The notes under the pieces: model-generated
Told to the model about the DNA's origin: nothing
The model's database searches: none
The model's input: the letters and a program-made list of their open reading frames with translations, nothing else
Made by a program: the position numbers and the translations under genes
Shown: piece after piece, positions 43,118 through 52,596 of the stretch
Layout: each line of letters begins with the position of its first letter
How positions within the stretch are numbered: position 1 is the stretch's first letter
NCBI RefSeq assembly: GCF_900187445.1
Contig: NZ_FYEB01000018.1
Location: 37,373-101,372 of the forward strand
Origin: Pseudomonas sp. Irchel s3b2
GTDB lineage: Bacteria; Pseudomonadota; Gammaproteobacteria; Pseudomonadales; Pseudomonadaceae
DNA length: 64,000 nt
Direction: 5' to 3'

Positions 43118-44040
43118 CAGGATTCCTCGTTCTTGGCCAACCAATCGCGGTCTTGCAGGAAGTACTCGGTCAGACGCGCTTCTTCACTGCCCGGTTCGGC
43201 CTTCCAGTCGTAGGCCCAGCGCACTTGTGGTGGCAGCGACATCAGAATCGATTCGGTACGCCCACCCGATTGCAGGCCGAACAATGTGCCGCGGTCATAG
43301 ACCAGGTTGAACTCGACGTAACGACCACGACGAAACTCCTGGAATTCACGCTGTTTGGCCGTGAACGCATCATTCTTGCGGCGCTGCACGATCGGCAGGT
43401 ACGCGTCGATGAACGCATCGCCTATGGCGCGCATGAAAGCGAAGCTGGTGTCGAAGTCCCACTCGTTCAAGTCATCGAAAAACAGGCCGCCGATGCCACG
43501 CGGCTCGTGGCGATGCTTGATGTGGAAATAACTGTCGCACCAGGCTTTGTAGCGCGGGTAGACGTCCGGGCCGAACGGCGCGCAGGCCTGTTCGGCGACG
43601 CGGTGCCAGTGCACGCAGTCTTCTTCATTACCGTAATAAGGGGTCAGGTCGAAGCCGCCACCGAACCACCAGACCGGCTCTTCACCTTCTTTTTCAGCAA
43701 TGAAAAAGCGCACATTGGCGTGGGACGTCGGTACATGGGGGTTGTGCGGGTGAATCACCAGAGACACGCCCAAGGCTTCGAAGCCTCGGCCGGCCAGTTC
43801 TGGCCGATGAGCGCTGGCGGAGGGTGGGAGTCCGCTGCCAAAGACGTGGGAAAAGTTGACGCCGCCCTTTTCGATGACCGCGCCGTTTTCTATCACCCGG
43901 GTGCGACCGCCACCGCCAGCAGGCCGGGTCCAGGCGTCTTCGACGAAACGCGCGCCACCATCTTCGGCTTCCAGAGCAGCGCAAATACGGTCTTGCAGGT
44001 CAAGCAGGTAGGCTTTTACGGCCTCGGTGCGGGTAGTCAT
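43117..44040 (-). CDS. hemF: Aerobic coproporphyrinogen III oxidase HemF
   Basis: 307 aa with family hallmarks GGRTRVIENGAVIEKGGVN (about residue 45), GGGFDLTPYYGNEEDCVHWH and GRYVEFNLVYDRGT. It decarboxylates coproporphyrinogen III using O2 in haem synthesis. First gene of hemF-aroE. A good Anr/FNR-type box lies about 100 bases upstream. Confidence 0.96.
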   Translation of the reverse strand: MTTRTEAVKAYLLDLQDRICAALEAEDGGARFVEDAWTRPAGGGGRTRVIENGAVIEKGGVNFSHVFGSGLPPSASAHRPELAGRGFEALGVSLVIHPHNPHVPTSHANVRFFIAEKEGEEPVWWFGGGFDLTPYYGNEEDCVHWHRVAEQACAPFGPDVYPRYKAWCDSYFHIKHRHEPRGIGGLFFDDLNEWDFDTSFAFMRAIGDAFIDAYLPIVQRRKNDAFTAKQREFQEFRRGRYVEFNLVYDRGTLFGLQSGGRTESILMSLPPQVRWAYDWKAEPGSEEARLTEYFLQDRDWLAKNEES

Positions 44041-44134
44041 GGCATCACCTTGAATCGGGCAAAGCTACGCGGCGCTCATACAGGCCGGCGGCAAATTGCT
44101 GCGTAGGATAACACTGCACCTTGTGCCGTCGCAG

Positions 44135-44148
44135 TTGACGAAGGTCAA
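44135..44148. promoter_or_regulatory. Candidate Anr/Dnr (FNR-type) box between hemF and qor
   Basis: TTGAC-GAAG-GTCAA is a perfect dyad differing from TTGAT-N4-ATCAA by the symmetric T-to-C pair. hemF of P. aeruginosa is known to be controlled by Anr and Dnr, so the site fits the neighbour. Confidence 0.6.
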
Positions 44149-44199
44149 GCTTGGGAGTTCGATAGGGCGCTCGGCAAAATGACCTAAAGGAAAGTGCAG

Positions 44200-45177
44200 A
44201 TGGCAAAGCGTATCCAGTTCCGCACCCATGGCGGCCCCGAAGTACTCGAGCATGTAGATTACCAACCCGCCGAACCCGGCCCGCTGCAGGTGCGCGTGAC
44301 CAACAAGGCCATCGGCCTGAACTTCATTGACACCTATTACCGCGGTGGCCTTTATGCGCCACCCGCCTTGCCGTCGGGCCTGGGCGCTGAAGGCGCGGGC
44401 GTGGTTGAAGCAGTCGGAAGCGAAGTCACCCGCTTCAAGATCGGCGATCGCGTGGCGTACGGCAGCGGCCCATTGGGCGCTTATAGCGATGTTCACGTAT
44501 TGCCGGAAGCCAATCTGGTGCATCTGCCGGATGCCATCAGTTTCGAACAGGCCGCCGGCGTGATGCTCAAAGGCCTGACCGTGCAGTACTTGCTGCGTCA
44601 GACGTATGAACTCAAGGGTGGCGAAACCGTTCTGTTCCACGCAGCGGCTGGCGGCGTCGGTTCCCTGGCCTGCCAGTGGGCCAAGGCCTTGGACGTGAAG
44701 CTGATCGGCACAGTCAGTTCAGCCGAAAAAGCCGCCTTGGCGAAAGCCAATGGTGCCTGGGCGACCATTGATTACAGCCATGAAAACGTCGCACAACGCG
44801 TGCTGGAATTGACTGACGGTAAAAAAGTACCGGTGGTGTACGACGGCGTAGGCAAAGATACCTGGCTGACGTCACTCGACAGCGTCGCGCCTCGAGGGCT
44901 GGTGGTGAGTTTCGGTAATGCTTCAGGCGCAGTGGATGGAGTGAATCTGGGAATTCTCGCGGGGAAGGGTTCGCTGTACGTGACCCGACCGACCCTGGCG
45001 ACCTACGCCAACAATGCGGAAAACCTGCAAAGCATGGCTGATGAGCTGTTCGGGATGATCATCAGCGGCAAGTTGAAGGTGGACATCAGTCAGCGGTATC
45101 CATTGGCTGAAGCGGCGAAAGCGCAGACTGAATTGTCGGCGCGGCGCACGACGGGCTCGACTGTTTTGTTGCCTTGA
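44200..45177 (+). CDS. qor: NADPH:quinone oxidoreductase Qor
   Basis: 325 aa zinc-free medium-chain dehydrogenase/reductase: GLNFIDTYYRGGLY, LGAEGAGVVEAVG, and the nucleotide-binding HAAAGGVGSLACQWAKAL. It reduces quinones with NADPH. ATG 44200 follows AAAGGAAA; a GTG two codons upstream is less likely. Divergent from hemF, convergent with tsaC. Confidence 0.93.
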   Translation: MAKRIQFRTHGGPEVLEHVDYQPAEPGPLQVRVTNKAIGLNFIDTYYRGGLYAPPALPSGLGAEGAGVVEAVGSEVTRFKIGDRVAYGSGPLGAYSDVHVLPEANLVHLPDAISFEQAAGVMLKGLTVQYLLRQTYELKGGETVLFHAAAGGVGSLACQWAKALDVKLIGTVSSAEKAALAKANGAWATIDYSHENVAQRVLELTDGKKVPVVYDGVGKDTWLTSLDSVAPRGLVVSFGNASGAVDGVNLGILAGKGSLYVTRPTLATYANNAENLQSMADELFGMIISGKLKVDISQRYPLAEAAKAQTELSARRTTGSTVLLP

Positions 45178-45184
45178 GGGCCTC

Positions 45185-45212
45185 TTCGCGGGCAATCCGA
45201 CTTGCCCGCGAA
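45185..45212. terminator. REP-like hairpin between qor and tsaC
   Basis: TTCGCGGGCAA and TTGCCCGCGAA form a perfect 11-bp stem around a TCCGAC loop. It derives from a family-A REP core and probably ends both convergent transcripts. Confidence 0.75.
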
Positions 45213-45228
45213 GAACGATGACGCGGTC

Positions 45229-45786
45229 TCAATCCGGGCGCACAACGTGGCCGGTCGCCAGATCGCGAATCACACTCGGATTCTTGCGCCCACCCAGATT
45301 GCCACCCAGCACCCAATCAACCTGCCCACGGAAATATTGCTCCACGCGAATCCGCGTCCGCGCTGCAGGCCGTCCCTGAGGGTTGGCCGAGGTCGAAACC
45401 AATGGCCCGACCAACGCACACAAATCCCGCACCAATGGGTGATCGCTAACCCGCAACGCCACCGTTTCATGCACACCGGTAATCCACTGGGGCAACATAT
45501 TTTGATGCGGCACCAGCCAGGTGTTGGGGCCAGGCCAGGTGCTGGCCATGCGGTCCATCCACAATTCAGGGAAGTCTTCGAAGAGGAAGTCGAACTGGCG
45601 AATATTGTCGGCCACCAGAATCAGGCCTTTATCCACAGACCGTCCCTTGATCAGCAGCAGACGATCCACCGCCTCTTCGTCCCACGGATCGCAACCCAGG
45701 CCCCAGACAGCTTCGGTTGGATAGGCAATGACCGCCCCGGCGCGAATTTCTCGTGCGGCTTGTTGCACACGCCAACTGTTAACCAT
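45229..45786 (-). CDS. tsaC: L-threonylcarbamoyladenylate synthase TsaC
   Basis: 185 aa single-domain YrdC/Sua5-family enzyme with the nucleotide pocket TEAVWGLGCDPWDE and the ending STSANPQGRPA. It makes threonylcarbamoyl-AMP for the t6A37 modification of ANN-decoding tRNAs. It follows dprA on the same strand after 54 bases. Confidence 0.94.
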   Translation of the reverse strand: MVNSWRVQQAAREIRAGAVIAYPTEAVWGLGCDPWDEEAVDRLLLIKGRSVDKGLILVADNIRQFDFLFEDFPELWMDRMASTWPGPNTWLVPHQNMLPQWITGVHETVALRVSDHPLVRDLCALVGPLVSTSANPQGRPAARTRIRVEQYFRGQVDWVLGGNLGGRKNPSVIRDLATGHVVRPD

Positions 45787-45840
45787 GAAAAACTCTCCGG
45801 AATAAGGCTCTGCGCAGTTTACCGATCTTCCTTATAAAAC

Positions 45841-46947
45841 CTAGTTTACCCGTGCAAACCATCGGCCGCTTTCACAGACCGCACGGCCATCCATTTCCAG
45901 TTCCGTCAGCGCTGCCAGCACTTTCGGCAACGCCCAACCGCTGCTGACCGCCAAGGCTTCGCTGGTATGGGGCGCCGCGTGGAGCAACAGGAGCAGCGGA
46001 TGAGTTTCTGTCACCGGCGGCGTTTCTGTGGATAACGGCAGCCGTTGCCAGCCGCGCAAGGCTTCGAGGATGTGCTCGATGGTTTCCACCAGCATCGCAC
46101 CGTCGCGGATCAGCTGATGACAACCCTTTGCGCCAGGATGATGGATCGACCCTGGAATCGCATAAACCTCACGCCCCTGTTCCGCCGCCAGCCTCGCGGT
46201 GATCAATGAACCACTGGCCACACTCGCCTCGACCACGAGCACGCCGAGGGACAAACCGCTGATGATTCGATTGCGCCGGGGGAAATTACTGGGGGAAGGG
46301 CCGGCGTCCAGCGGGAACTCCGACAGTACTGCGCTTCCCGAGGCGATCATGGCGTCCGCCAATCGCCGATTGCGCTGTGGATAAAAATTTTCCAGCCCTG
46401 TGCCAAGTACGCCGATCGTTTGCCCGCCAACATCCAGAGCCGCCTGATGCGCAGCAGCATCGATGCCCAAGGCCAGACCGCTGGTGATCACAAAACCGGC
46501 GCCGGCCAAAGTGCGGGAAAACGCGGTGGCAGTGTCCATGCCCGGTCGCGAAGCACGACGGCTGCCGACCATCGCCAGCTGCGGTTTTTCCAGAATGCCC
46601 GGATCGCCCGCGACGAATAACAGCGGCGGCGCATCACTGATTTGCGCCAGTAACGCGGGGTAGTCAGGTTGGTCCCACATCAGTAAATGCTGGCCCGGGC
46701 GCTCTAACCAGGCCAATGCGTGACTGGCGCCGTCACGGACTTCAATAGAGCGCCGGCCCTCCGCGCAAGCGAGTGGCAGGCCCAATGCACGCCAGGCACT
46801 GGCCGGTGCGCTGATGGCTTTGGAAGCAGAACCGAAGGCCTCAAGCAACTTCTTGAAACGCGCAGGGCCGAGTTCCGGCAAACGGTGCAGGCGTAAACGA
46901 GCTTCCAATTCCGCAGGGGAAACGGACGTACAGGCAGGCAGCGACAT
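45841..46947 (-). CDS. dprA: DNA-processing protein DprA/Smf
   Basis: 368 aa: N-terminal helical domain (RLHRLPELGPARFKKLLEAF), a central Rossmann-like domain with AMVGSRRASRPGMDTA, SGLALGIDAAAHQAAL and VLGTGLENFYP, and a C-terminal winged helix (about 305-368). It loads RecA onto incoming single-stranded DNA during transformation. Three perfect DnaA boxes lie in or just upstream of it. It precedes tsaC. Confidence 0.94.
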   Translation of the reverse strand: MSLPACTSVSPAELEARLRLHRLPELGPARFKKLLEAFGSASKAISAPASAWRALGLPLACAEGRRSIEVRDGASHALAWLERPGQHLLMWDQPDYPALLAQISDAPPLLFVAGDPGILEKPQLAMVGSRRASRPGMDTATAFSRTLAGAGFVITSGLALGIDAAAHQAALDVGGQTIGVLGTGLENFYPQRNRRLADAMIASGSAVLSEFPLDAGPSPSNFPRRNRIISGLSLGVLVVEASVASGSLITARLAAEQGREVYAIPGSIHHPGAKGCHQLIRDGAMLVETIEHILEALRGWQRLPLSTETPPVTETHPLLLLLHAAPHTSEALAVSSGWALPKVLAALTELEMDGRAVCESGRWFARVN

Positions 46948-47028
46948 GGATCATCCTTGATCGTTATAAAGTCCCATCGAATCGGGAATAAGCTGTGGAT
47001 AACTCTGTTGGTAACTTGTGGAGCAGGC

Positions 47029-48054
47029 TTAAGGATTTCGCACCTTGTCCATCACCGCCAAAGAGCGCGATGCGTTAAGGACCAGCCCGTAGCTGAGCTT
47101 GTCGTAAGTGCGAAAGACCATCAGCAATCCGGCCCGCTCGTCGGGAATTTTCAATGGCTGGCCGGTGATCCGGTCACGCACGGTTTCACCGGTTTTCATT
47201 ACCACCAATACATTGCCTTCAGCCAGGCCATCGCGCTGCCCCTTGTTCAGCGTGACGACATCCAAAGCGCCGATCTGGGTGACCCCACGCGGCACATCAA
47301 TGATCAAGCCGTTGATGTCGGTAGTTGGCGCACTGGGCATGAAGGTCGAATTGATCGAGCGCTCTTCGCCGCTGAACAGCCGGTCACCAAGTCGCACTTC
47401 CTGAGTGGTGCGCTGCAGGGCCAGGGTAGCGACGTCGCCTTCAGTGGCAATGATCTCGCCGCCACCGATGTCGTCGGCGTTGATCCCCAGAAACTCCTTG
47501 CTCTGTGGATCGGTGTAGACCTTGCCCTGACGGAAGATGCCATACACCGGTTGCGCCGGGTCAAAATGGCCCCGCGCGAATATTCGATCACCCGTGCCGC
47601 TGAGCACCCGTTCGGCATCGCCGGCGACGATGTAGGGCGCCTTGTCGAAATCCTCTGCCTTGTCGACGATGCGATTGCTCAGCAGAAAGCTGTTGATCGA
47701 TTTCAGCGGAATGCTCGGAATGGCATCGGCCACCGGCGAGCTGCGGATTCGTGGCGAAAGCTTGATGGTGCCTCGTGAAGCGCCGCGATTGAGGGTCAGA
47801 CGCGGCTGACCGTTGACGTAAACCAGCGACAGCGTATCGCCGGGATAGATGAGATTGGGGTTTTCGATCTGTGGATTGGCCTGCCAAAGCTGCGGCCATT
47901 CCCACGGTTCACGCAGGTATTTGGCGGAAATGTCCCAGAGTGTGTCCCCTGTCACCACGGTGTATTGCTGTGGAAAACCTTCCCTGAGTTGCACTTGCCC
48001 ATGCGCAAAACCGGCCGAGGCCAGAAGGAGCAAGGCGAGTAGTGATTTCCTCAT
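47029..48054 (-). CDS. LysM-domain periplasmic protein
   Basis: 341 aa: signal peptide (to about AHG), then one LysM peptidoglycan-binding domain (about residues 30-80; YTVVTGDTLWDISAKYL, NPNLIYPGDTL) and a long beta-rich C-terminal part of unknown function. ATG 48054 (MRKSLLALLLLASAGFAHG) is chosen because it gives the signal peptide. Divergent from def and upstream of dprA; this order is conserved across pseudomonads (PA0020). Confidence 0.88.
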   Translation of the reverse strand: MRKSLLALLLLASAGFAHGQVQLREGFPQQYTVVTGDTLWDISAKYLREPWEWPQLWQANPQIENPNLIYPGDTLSLVYVNGQPRLTLNRGASRGTIKLSPRIRSSPVADAIPSIPLKSINSFLLSNRIVDKAEDFDKAPYIVAGDAERVLSGTGDRIFARGHFDPAQPVYGIFRQGKVYTDPQSKEFLGINADDIGGGEIIATEGDVATLALQRTTQEVRLGDRLFSGEERSINSTFMPSAPTTDINGLIIDVPRGVTQIGALDVVTLNKGQRDGLAEGNVLVVMKTGETVRDRITGQPLKIPDERAGLLMVFRTYDKLSYGLVLNASRSLAVMDKVRNP

Positions 48055-48223
48055 GCGGTGAATCCCTTTATTATGTACGTTCGCGTGAAACGCCAGAGCC
48101 CTCGTGGCTCGCTTCCGGCTCATTATTGAAAAGCCGGAAGCTACGTTCACAACGGTAGCCTGCATCCTCGGACTCGCCAGGCCATCGACCCGACTTTACC
48201 TCACACGTGCAGCAATTGAGCTT

Positions 48224-48730
48224 ATGGCCATTTTAGACATCCTCGAATTTCCCGACTCGCGCCTGCGCACTATCGCCAAACCAGTGGCCGTAGTGGACGA
48301 CGAAGTGCGTCAGTTGGTCGATGACATGTTTGAAACAATGTATGAAGCGCCAGGCATCGGCCTCGCCGCGACCCAGGTCAACGTGCACAAACGTATCGTC
48401 GTGATGGACCTCTCCGAAGACCGCAGCGAACCGCGGGTGTTCATCAACCCCGAGTTCGAAGTCCTGACCGACGAAGTGGACCAGTACCAGGAAGGCTGCC
48501 TTTCGGTCCCGGGTTTCTACGAAAACGTCGACCGCCCGCAAAAGGTCAAGATCAAGGCCCTGGACCGCGACGGCAAACCGTACGAACTGATCGCCGAAGG
48601 CCTGCTCGCGGTCTGCATCCAGCATGAATGCGACCACCTCAACGGCAAATTGTTCGTTGATTACCTGTCTACGCTCAAACGCGACCGGATCAAGAAGAAA
48701 CTGGAAAAGCTCCATCGCCAGAACGCTTGA
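48224..48730 (+). CDS. def: Peptide deformylase Def
   Basis: 168 aa with all three motifs: GIGLAATQV, EGCLSVPG and the metal site QHECDHLNG. It removes the formyl group from nascent peptides. ATG 48224 (MAILDILEFPDSRLR) is the family start. Followed by a terminator and fmt, its functional partner. Confidence 0.96.
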   Translation: MAILDILEFPDSRLRTIAKPVAVVDDEVRQLVDDMFETMYEAPGIGLAATQVNVHKRIVVMDLSEDRSEPRVFINPEFEVLTDEVDQYQEGCLSVPGFYENVDRPQKVKIKALDRDGKPYELIAEGLLAVCIQHECDHLNGKLFVDYLSTLKRDRIKKKLEKLHRQNA

Positions 48731-48742
48731 TGCCCTTCTTTC

Positions 48743-48768
48743 AAAGGCTTGCTGCGGCAAGCCTTTTT
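48743..48768 (+). terminator. Rho-independent terminator between def and fmt
   Basis: AAAGGCTTGC pairs with GCAAGCCTTT around TGCG, followed by a T-rich tail. fmt therefore probably has at least partial independent expression. Confidence 0.85.
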
Positions 48769-48800
48769 CTTTTCAAGACGCTTTGTAATTGAGAGTTTTC

Positions 48801-49760
48801 ATGACTGAGCCACTGCGCATTGTCTTTGCCGGTACCCCGGAATTCGCCGCCGAACACCTCAAGGCCCTGCTCGACAGTCCTTACGAGATCGTTGCGGTCT
48901 ACACCCAACCGGACCGTCCGGCGGGCCGTGGACAGAAGCTGATGCCGAGCCCGGTCAAGCAGTTGGCTCTGGAGCACAACATCCAGGTATTGCAACCGCC
49001 AACCCTGCGCAACGAAGACGCTCAGGCTGAACTCGCCGCACTGAAACCGGATTTACTGGTAGTGGTCGCTTACGGGCTGATCCTGCCGCAAGTGGTGCTG
49101 GATATTCCGCGTCTGGGCTGCATCAACAGCCACGCTTCATTGCTGCCACGCTGGCGCGGTGCGGCACCGATCCAGCGCGCCGTTGAGGCCGGTGACAGCG
49201 AAAGTGGCGTGACCGTCATGCGCATGGAACTGGGTCTGGATACCGGGCCGATGCTGCTCAAAGTCACCACGCCGATCACCGGTGAAGACACCGGCGGCAG
49301 CCTCCATGATCGCCTCGCAGAAATGGGCCCACCGGCCGTGGTTCAGGCGATTGCCGGCCTGGCTGCAGGCACTCTGGAAGGCGAAGTGCAGGACGACAGC
49401 CTCGCCACCTATGCACACAAATTGAACAAGGACGAAGCGCGCATCGACTGGAGTCGCCCGGCAATTGAGCTGGAGCGGCTGGTTCGTGCCTTCAACCCAT
49501 GGCCGATCACCCACAGCACGCTGAACGGCGAAGCGCTGAAAGTGCTGGCCGCAAGCCTGGCCGAAGGGCAGGGCGCACCGGGTGAAATCCTCAGTGCCAG
49601 CAAGGACGGTTTGATCGTCGCCTGCGGTGAACAGGCGCTGTGTCTGACCCGTCTGCAATTGCCCGGCGGCAAGGCGCTGAACTTCAGCGACTTATTCAAC
49701 AGCCGTCGTGAGAAATTCGCCCTCGGCACCGTCCTTGGTCAAACGGCGGACTCTCAATGA
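48801..49760 (+). CDS. fmt: Methionyl-tRNA formyltransferase Fmt
   Basis: 319 aa: formyl-transfer domain with VFAGTPEFAAEHL, GLILPQVVLDIP and SLLPRWRGAAPIQRAV, then an OB-like C-terminal domain. It formylates initiator Met-tRNA. ATG 48801 (MTEPLRIVFAGTPEF) is used. Its last four bases overlap the start of rsmB (ATGA). Confidence 0.96.
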   Translation: MTEPLRIVFAGTPEFAAEHLKALLDSPYEIVAVYTQPDRPAGRGQKLMPSPVKQLALEHNIQVLQPPTLRNEDAQAELAALKPDLLVVVAYGLILPQVVLDIPRLGCINSHASLLPRWRGAAPIQRAVEAGDSESGVTVMRMELGLDTGPMLLKVTTPITGEDTGGSLHDRLAEMGPPAVVQAIAGLAAGTLEGEVQDDSLATYAHKLNKDEARIDWSRPAIELERLVRAFNPWPITHSTLNGEALKVLAASLAEGQGAPGEILSASKDGLIVACGEQALCLTRLQLPGGKALNFSDLFNSRREKFALGTVLGQTADSQ

Positions 49761-51067
49761 ATCCACGTCTGGCTGCCGCCAAGGCACTTGCTGCTGTTCT
49801 TAACGGAAAAGCCTCACTCAACAGTTCTCTGCCTACGCAAATGGACAAGGTCGAAGACCGTGATCGCGGCTTCACCCAGGACCTGGCGTTTGGCACGGCT
49901 CGTTGGCAGCCACGTTTGTCGGCGCTGGCGGCCAAGTTGCTGCAAAAGCCGTTCAAAGCAGCTGATGCCGATGTCGAGGCGCTGTTGCTGGTCGGCCTCT
50001 ACCAACTGCTCTACACCCGGGTTCCGGCCCACGCGGCCATCGGCGAAACCGTCGGTTGCGCCGACAAGCTGAAAAAGCCGTGGGCCAAAGCCCTGCTCAA
50101 TGCCGTGCTGCGCCGCGCCCAACGGGAAAGCGAAGCGCTGCTGGCCGAGCTGGAACGCGACCCGGTGGTGCGCACCGCTCACCCGCGCTGGCTGCAAAAA
50201 TCCCTCAAAGCCTTCTGGCCTGAGCAGTGGGAAGCCATTTGCGCGGCGAACAACGCTCACCCGCCGATGATTCTGCGGGTCAACCGTCGCCATCACACCC
50301 GCGATGCCTACCTCGGCTTGCTGACTGAAGCGGGCATCGCTGCCACGCCGTGCATTTACAGTCGGGACGGCATCATCCTCGACGCAGCCGCCGACGTGCG
50401 CAGCCTCCCGGGTTTCGCCGAAGGCTGGATCAGCGTGCAGGACGAAGCCGCGCAACTGGCCGCCGATCTGCTGGACCTGGCGCCGGGCCAACGGGTGCTG
50501 GACGCCTGCTGCGCACCGGGCGGCAAGACCTGCCACATCCTGGAAGCCGAGCCAAAACTGGCCGGCGTGGTGGCGGTGGATCTGGAAGCCAAGCGTCTGG
50601 TACGAGTGCGGGAAAACCTCGAACGCCTGGGCCTGAGCGCCGAACTGATCGCCGCCGACGGCCGTGACACCGCGACTTGGTGGGATGGCAAACCGTTCCA
50701 GCGCATCCTGCTGGATGCGCCATGCTCTGCTACCGGTGTGATCCGTCGTCACCCGGACATCAAACTGACCCGCCAACCTGATGACATCGCCGCGCTGGCG
50801 GTGCTTCAGGGTGAGCTGCTCGATGCCATGTGGATCACATTGGAAGTGGGCGGCATTCTGCTTTACGCCACCTGCTCCACGCTGCCGACCGAGAACACCG
50901 AAGTCATCGAAGCGTTCCTCGCTCGCACACCGGGCGCCCGTGAACTCGACATCGCCAGTCAGGCTGGCATCAAGCAGCCCCACGGTCGCCAATTGCTGGC
51001 CCAGGAAGGCGGCCACGACGGGTTTTATTACGCCAAGCTGATCAAGATTGCCGCCGCGCGCGGTTAA
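49757..51067 (+). CDS. rsmB: 16S rRNA m5C967 methyltransferase RsmB (Sun)
   Basis: 436 aa: NusB-like N-terminal domain (1-140) and Rossmann methyltransferase domain with DACCAPGGKTCHILE, the catalytic Cys pair in DAPCSATGVIRRHPD and ATCSTLPTENTEV. It methylates C967 of 16S rRNA. Coupled to fmt by a 4-base overlap; trkA follows after 22 bases. Confidence 0.95.
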   Translation: MNPRLAAAKALAAVLNGKASLNSSLPTQMDKVEDRDRGFTQDLAFGTARWQPRLSALAAKLLQKPFKAADADVEALLLVGLYQLLYTRVPAHAAIGETVGCADKLKKPWAKALLNAVLRRAQRESEALLAELERDPVVRTAHPRWLQKSLKAFWPEQWEAICAANNAHPPMILRVNRRHHTRDAYLGLLTEAGIAATPCIYSRDGIILDAAADVRSLPGFAEGWISVQDEAAQLAADLLDLAPGQRVLDACCAPGGKTCHILEAEPKLAGVVAVDLEAKRLVRVRENLERLGLSAELIAADGRDTATWWDGKPFQRILLDAPCSATGVIRRHPDIKLTRQPDDIAALAVLQGELLDAMWITLEVGGILLYATCSTLPTENTEVIEAFLARTPGARELDIASQAGIKQPHGRQLLAQEGGHDGFYYAKLIKIAAARG

Positions 51068-51089
51068 CCGGTTTTAAGGGAGTGACTGG

Positions 51090-52463
51090 ATGAAAATCAT
51101 CATCCTCGGCGCAGGACAGGTCGGCGGTTCGCTGGCAGAACACCTGGCCAGCGAAGCCAACGACATCACCGTGGTCGACACCGATGGCGAACGCCTGCGC
51201 GACCTCGGCGATCGGCTGGACATCCGCACCGTGCAGGGTCGCGGTTCGCTGCCGACCGTACTGCGTCAGGCCGGTGCCGACGACGCCGACATGTTGGTTG
51301 CAGTAACCAACAGTGACGAAACCAACATGGTGGCCTGTCAGGTCGCTCACACCTTGTTCCACACCCCGACCAAAATCGCCCGGGTCCGCGAAGCCGCGTA
51401 CCTGACCCGCGCAGAATTGTTCGACAACGAAGCGATTCCAGTCGACGTGCTGATCAGTCCGGAGCAAGTCGTTACCAACTACATCAAGCGCCTGATCCAG
51501 CATCCGGGTGCGTTGCAGGTCATCGACTTCGCCGAAGGCAAGGCGCAACTGGTGGCAGTGAAAGCCTATTACGGCGGTCCGCTGGTGGGTCAGCAACTGC
51601 GGCAGCTGCGCGAACACATGCCGAACGTCGAAACCCGCGTGGCGGCGATTTTCCGTCGTGACCGGCCGATCCTGCCCCAGGGCGATACGGTGATTGAGGC
51701 CGACGACGAAGTATTTTTCATCGCCGCCAAAGCGAATATTCGCGCGGTGATGAGCGAAATGCGCCGCCTCGACGAGAGCTACAAACGCATCGTCATCGCC
51801 GGTGGCGGGCAGATTGGCGAGCGTTTGGCCGAGGCCATCGAAAGCCGCTATCAGGTGAAGATCATCGAGATGAACCCGGCCCGCTGCCGCCATCTCTCGG
51901 ACACCCTCGACAGCACCGTGGTGTTGCAAGGCAGTGCCTCCGACCGCGACTTGCTGATGGAAGAGAACATCGCCGACGCCGACATCTTCCTGGCGCTGAC
52001 CAACGACGACGAAGCCAACATCATGTCGTCGCTGCTCGCCAAGCGTCTGGGCGCGAAGAAGGTGATGACGATCATCAACAACCCGGCCTACGTCGACCTG
52101 ATCCAGGGCGGCGACATCGACATCGCCATCAGCCCGCAACTGGCGACCATCGGCACCTTGCTCGCCCACGTGCGACGCGGCGATATCGTCAGCGTGCACT
52201 CATTGCGTCGAGGGGCGGCGGAAGCCATCGAGGCCATCGCCCACGGTGATGAGAAGTCGAGCAAGGTGATCGGCAAGGCCATCGAAAACATTGGCCTGCC
52301 GCCGGGGACCACCATCGGCGCGATCATCCGCGACGAAGAAGTGATCATCGCCCACGACAAAACAGTGATCGAAGCTGGCGACCATGTAATTCTGTTCCTT
52401 GTGGATAAGAAGCATATTCGGGATGTGGAAAAGCTGTTCCATGTGGGGTTGAGCTTCTTCTAA
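51090..52463 (+). CDS. trkA: Potassium uptake regulatory subunit TrkA
   Basis: 457 aa with two tandem RCK units, each an NAD-binding Rossmann domain (ILGAGQVGGSLAEHL; IAGGGQIGERLAEAI) and a TrkA-C domain. It gates the TrkH potassium channel from the cytoplasm. Last gene of the def/fmt-rsmB-trkA string. Confidence 0.96.
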   Translation: MKIIILGAGQVGGSLAEHLASEANDITVVDTDGERLRDLGDRLDIRTVQGRGSLPTVLRQAGADDADMLVAVTNSDETNMVACQVAHTLFHTPTKIARVREAAYLTRAELFDNEAIPVDVLISPEQVVTNYIKRLIQHPGALQVIDFAEGKAQLVAVKAYYGGPLVGQQLRQLREHMPNVETRVAAIFRRDRPILPQGDTVIEADDEVFFIAAKANIRAVMSEMRRLDESYKRIVIAGGGQIGERLAEAIESRYQVKIIEMNPARCRHLSDTLDSTVVLQGSASDRDLLMEENIADADIFLALTNDDEANIMSSLLAKRLGAKKVMTIINNPAYVDLIQGGDIDIAISPQLATIGTLLAHVRRGDIVSVHSLRRGAAEAIEAIAHGDEKSSKVIGKAIENIGLPPGTTIGAIIRDEEVIIAHDKTVIEAGDHVILFLVDKKHIRDVEKLFHVGLSFF

Positions 52464-52465
52464 CT

Positions 52466-52577
52466 GATCGTTCCCACGCTCTGCGTGGGAATGCCTCAAC
52501 GGACGCTCCGCGTTCGGCTTTGAATGGGACGCAGAGCGTCCCGGGCTGCATCCCCACGCGAAGCGTGGGGGACGATC
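52466..52577. repeat. REP palindrome, family D
   Basis: A compound palindrome: GATCGTTCCCACG at the left and CGTGGGGGACGATC at the right, with nested arms CCCACGCTCTGCGTGGG and GACGCTCCGCGTTC/GGACGCAGAGCGTCC. It is unrelated to the other three REP families here. Confidence 0.9.
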
Positions 52578-52596
52578 ACTGACTGAGGAAGCACCG

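Noticed and set aside
52434..52449. parS-like segment TGTTCCATGTGG
   Set aside because: Only about 11 of 16 positions match the Pseudomonas parS palindrome TGTTCCACGTGGAACA, the right half is lost, and it codes for the C-terminus of TrkA.
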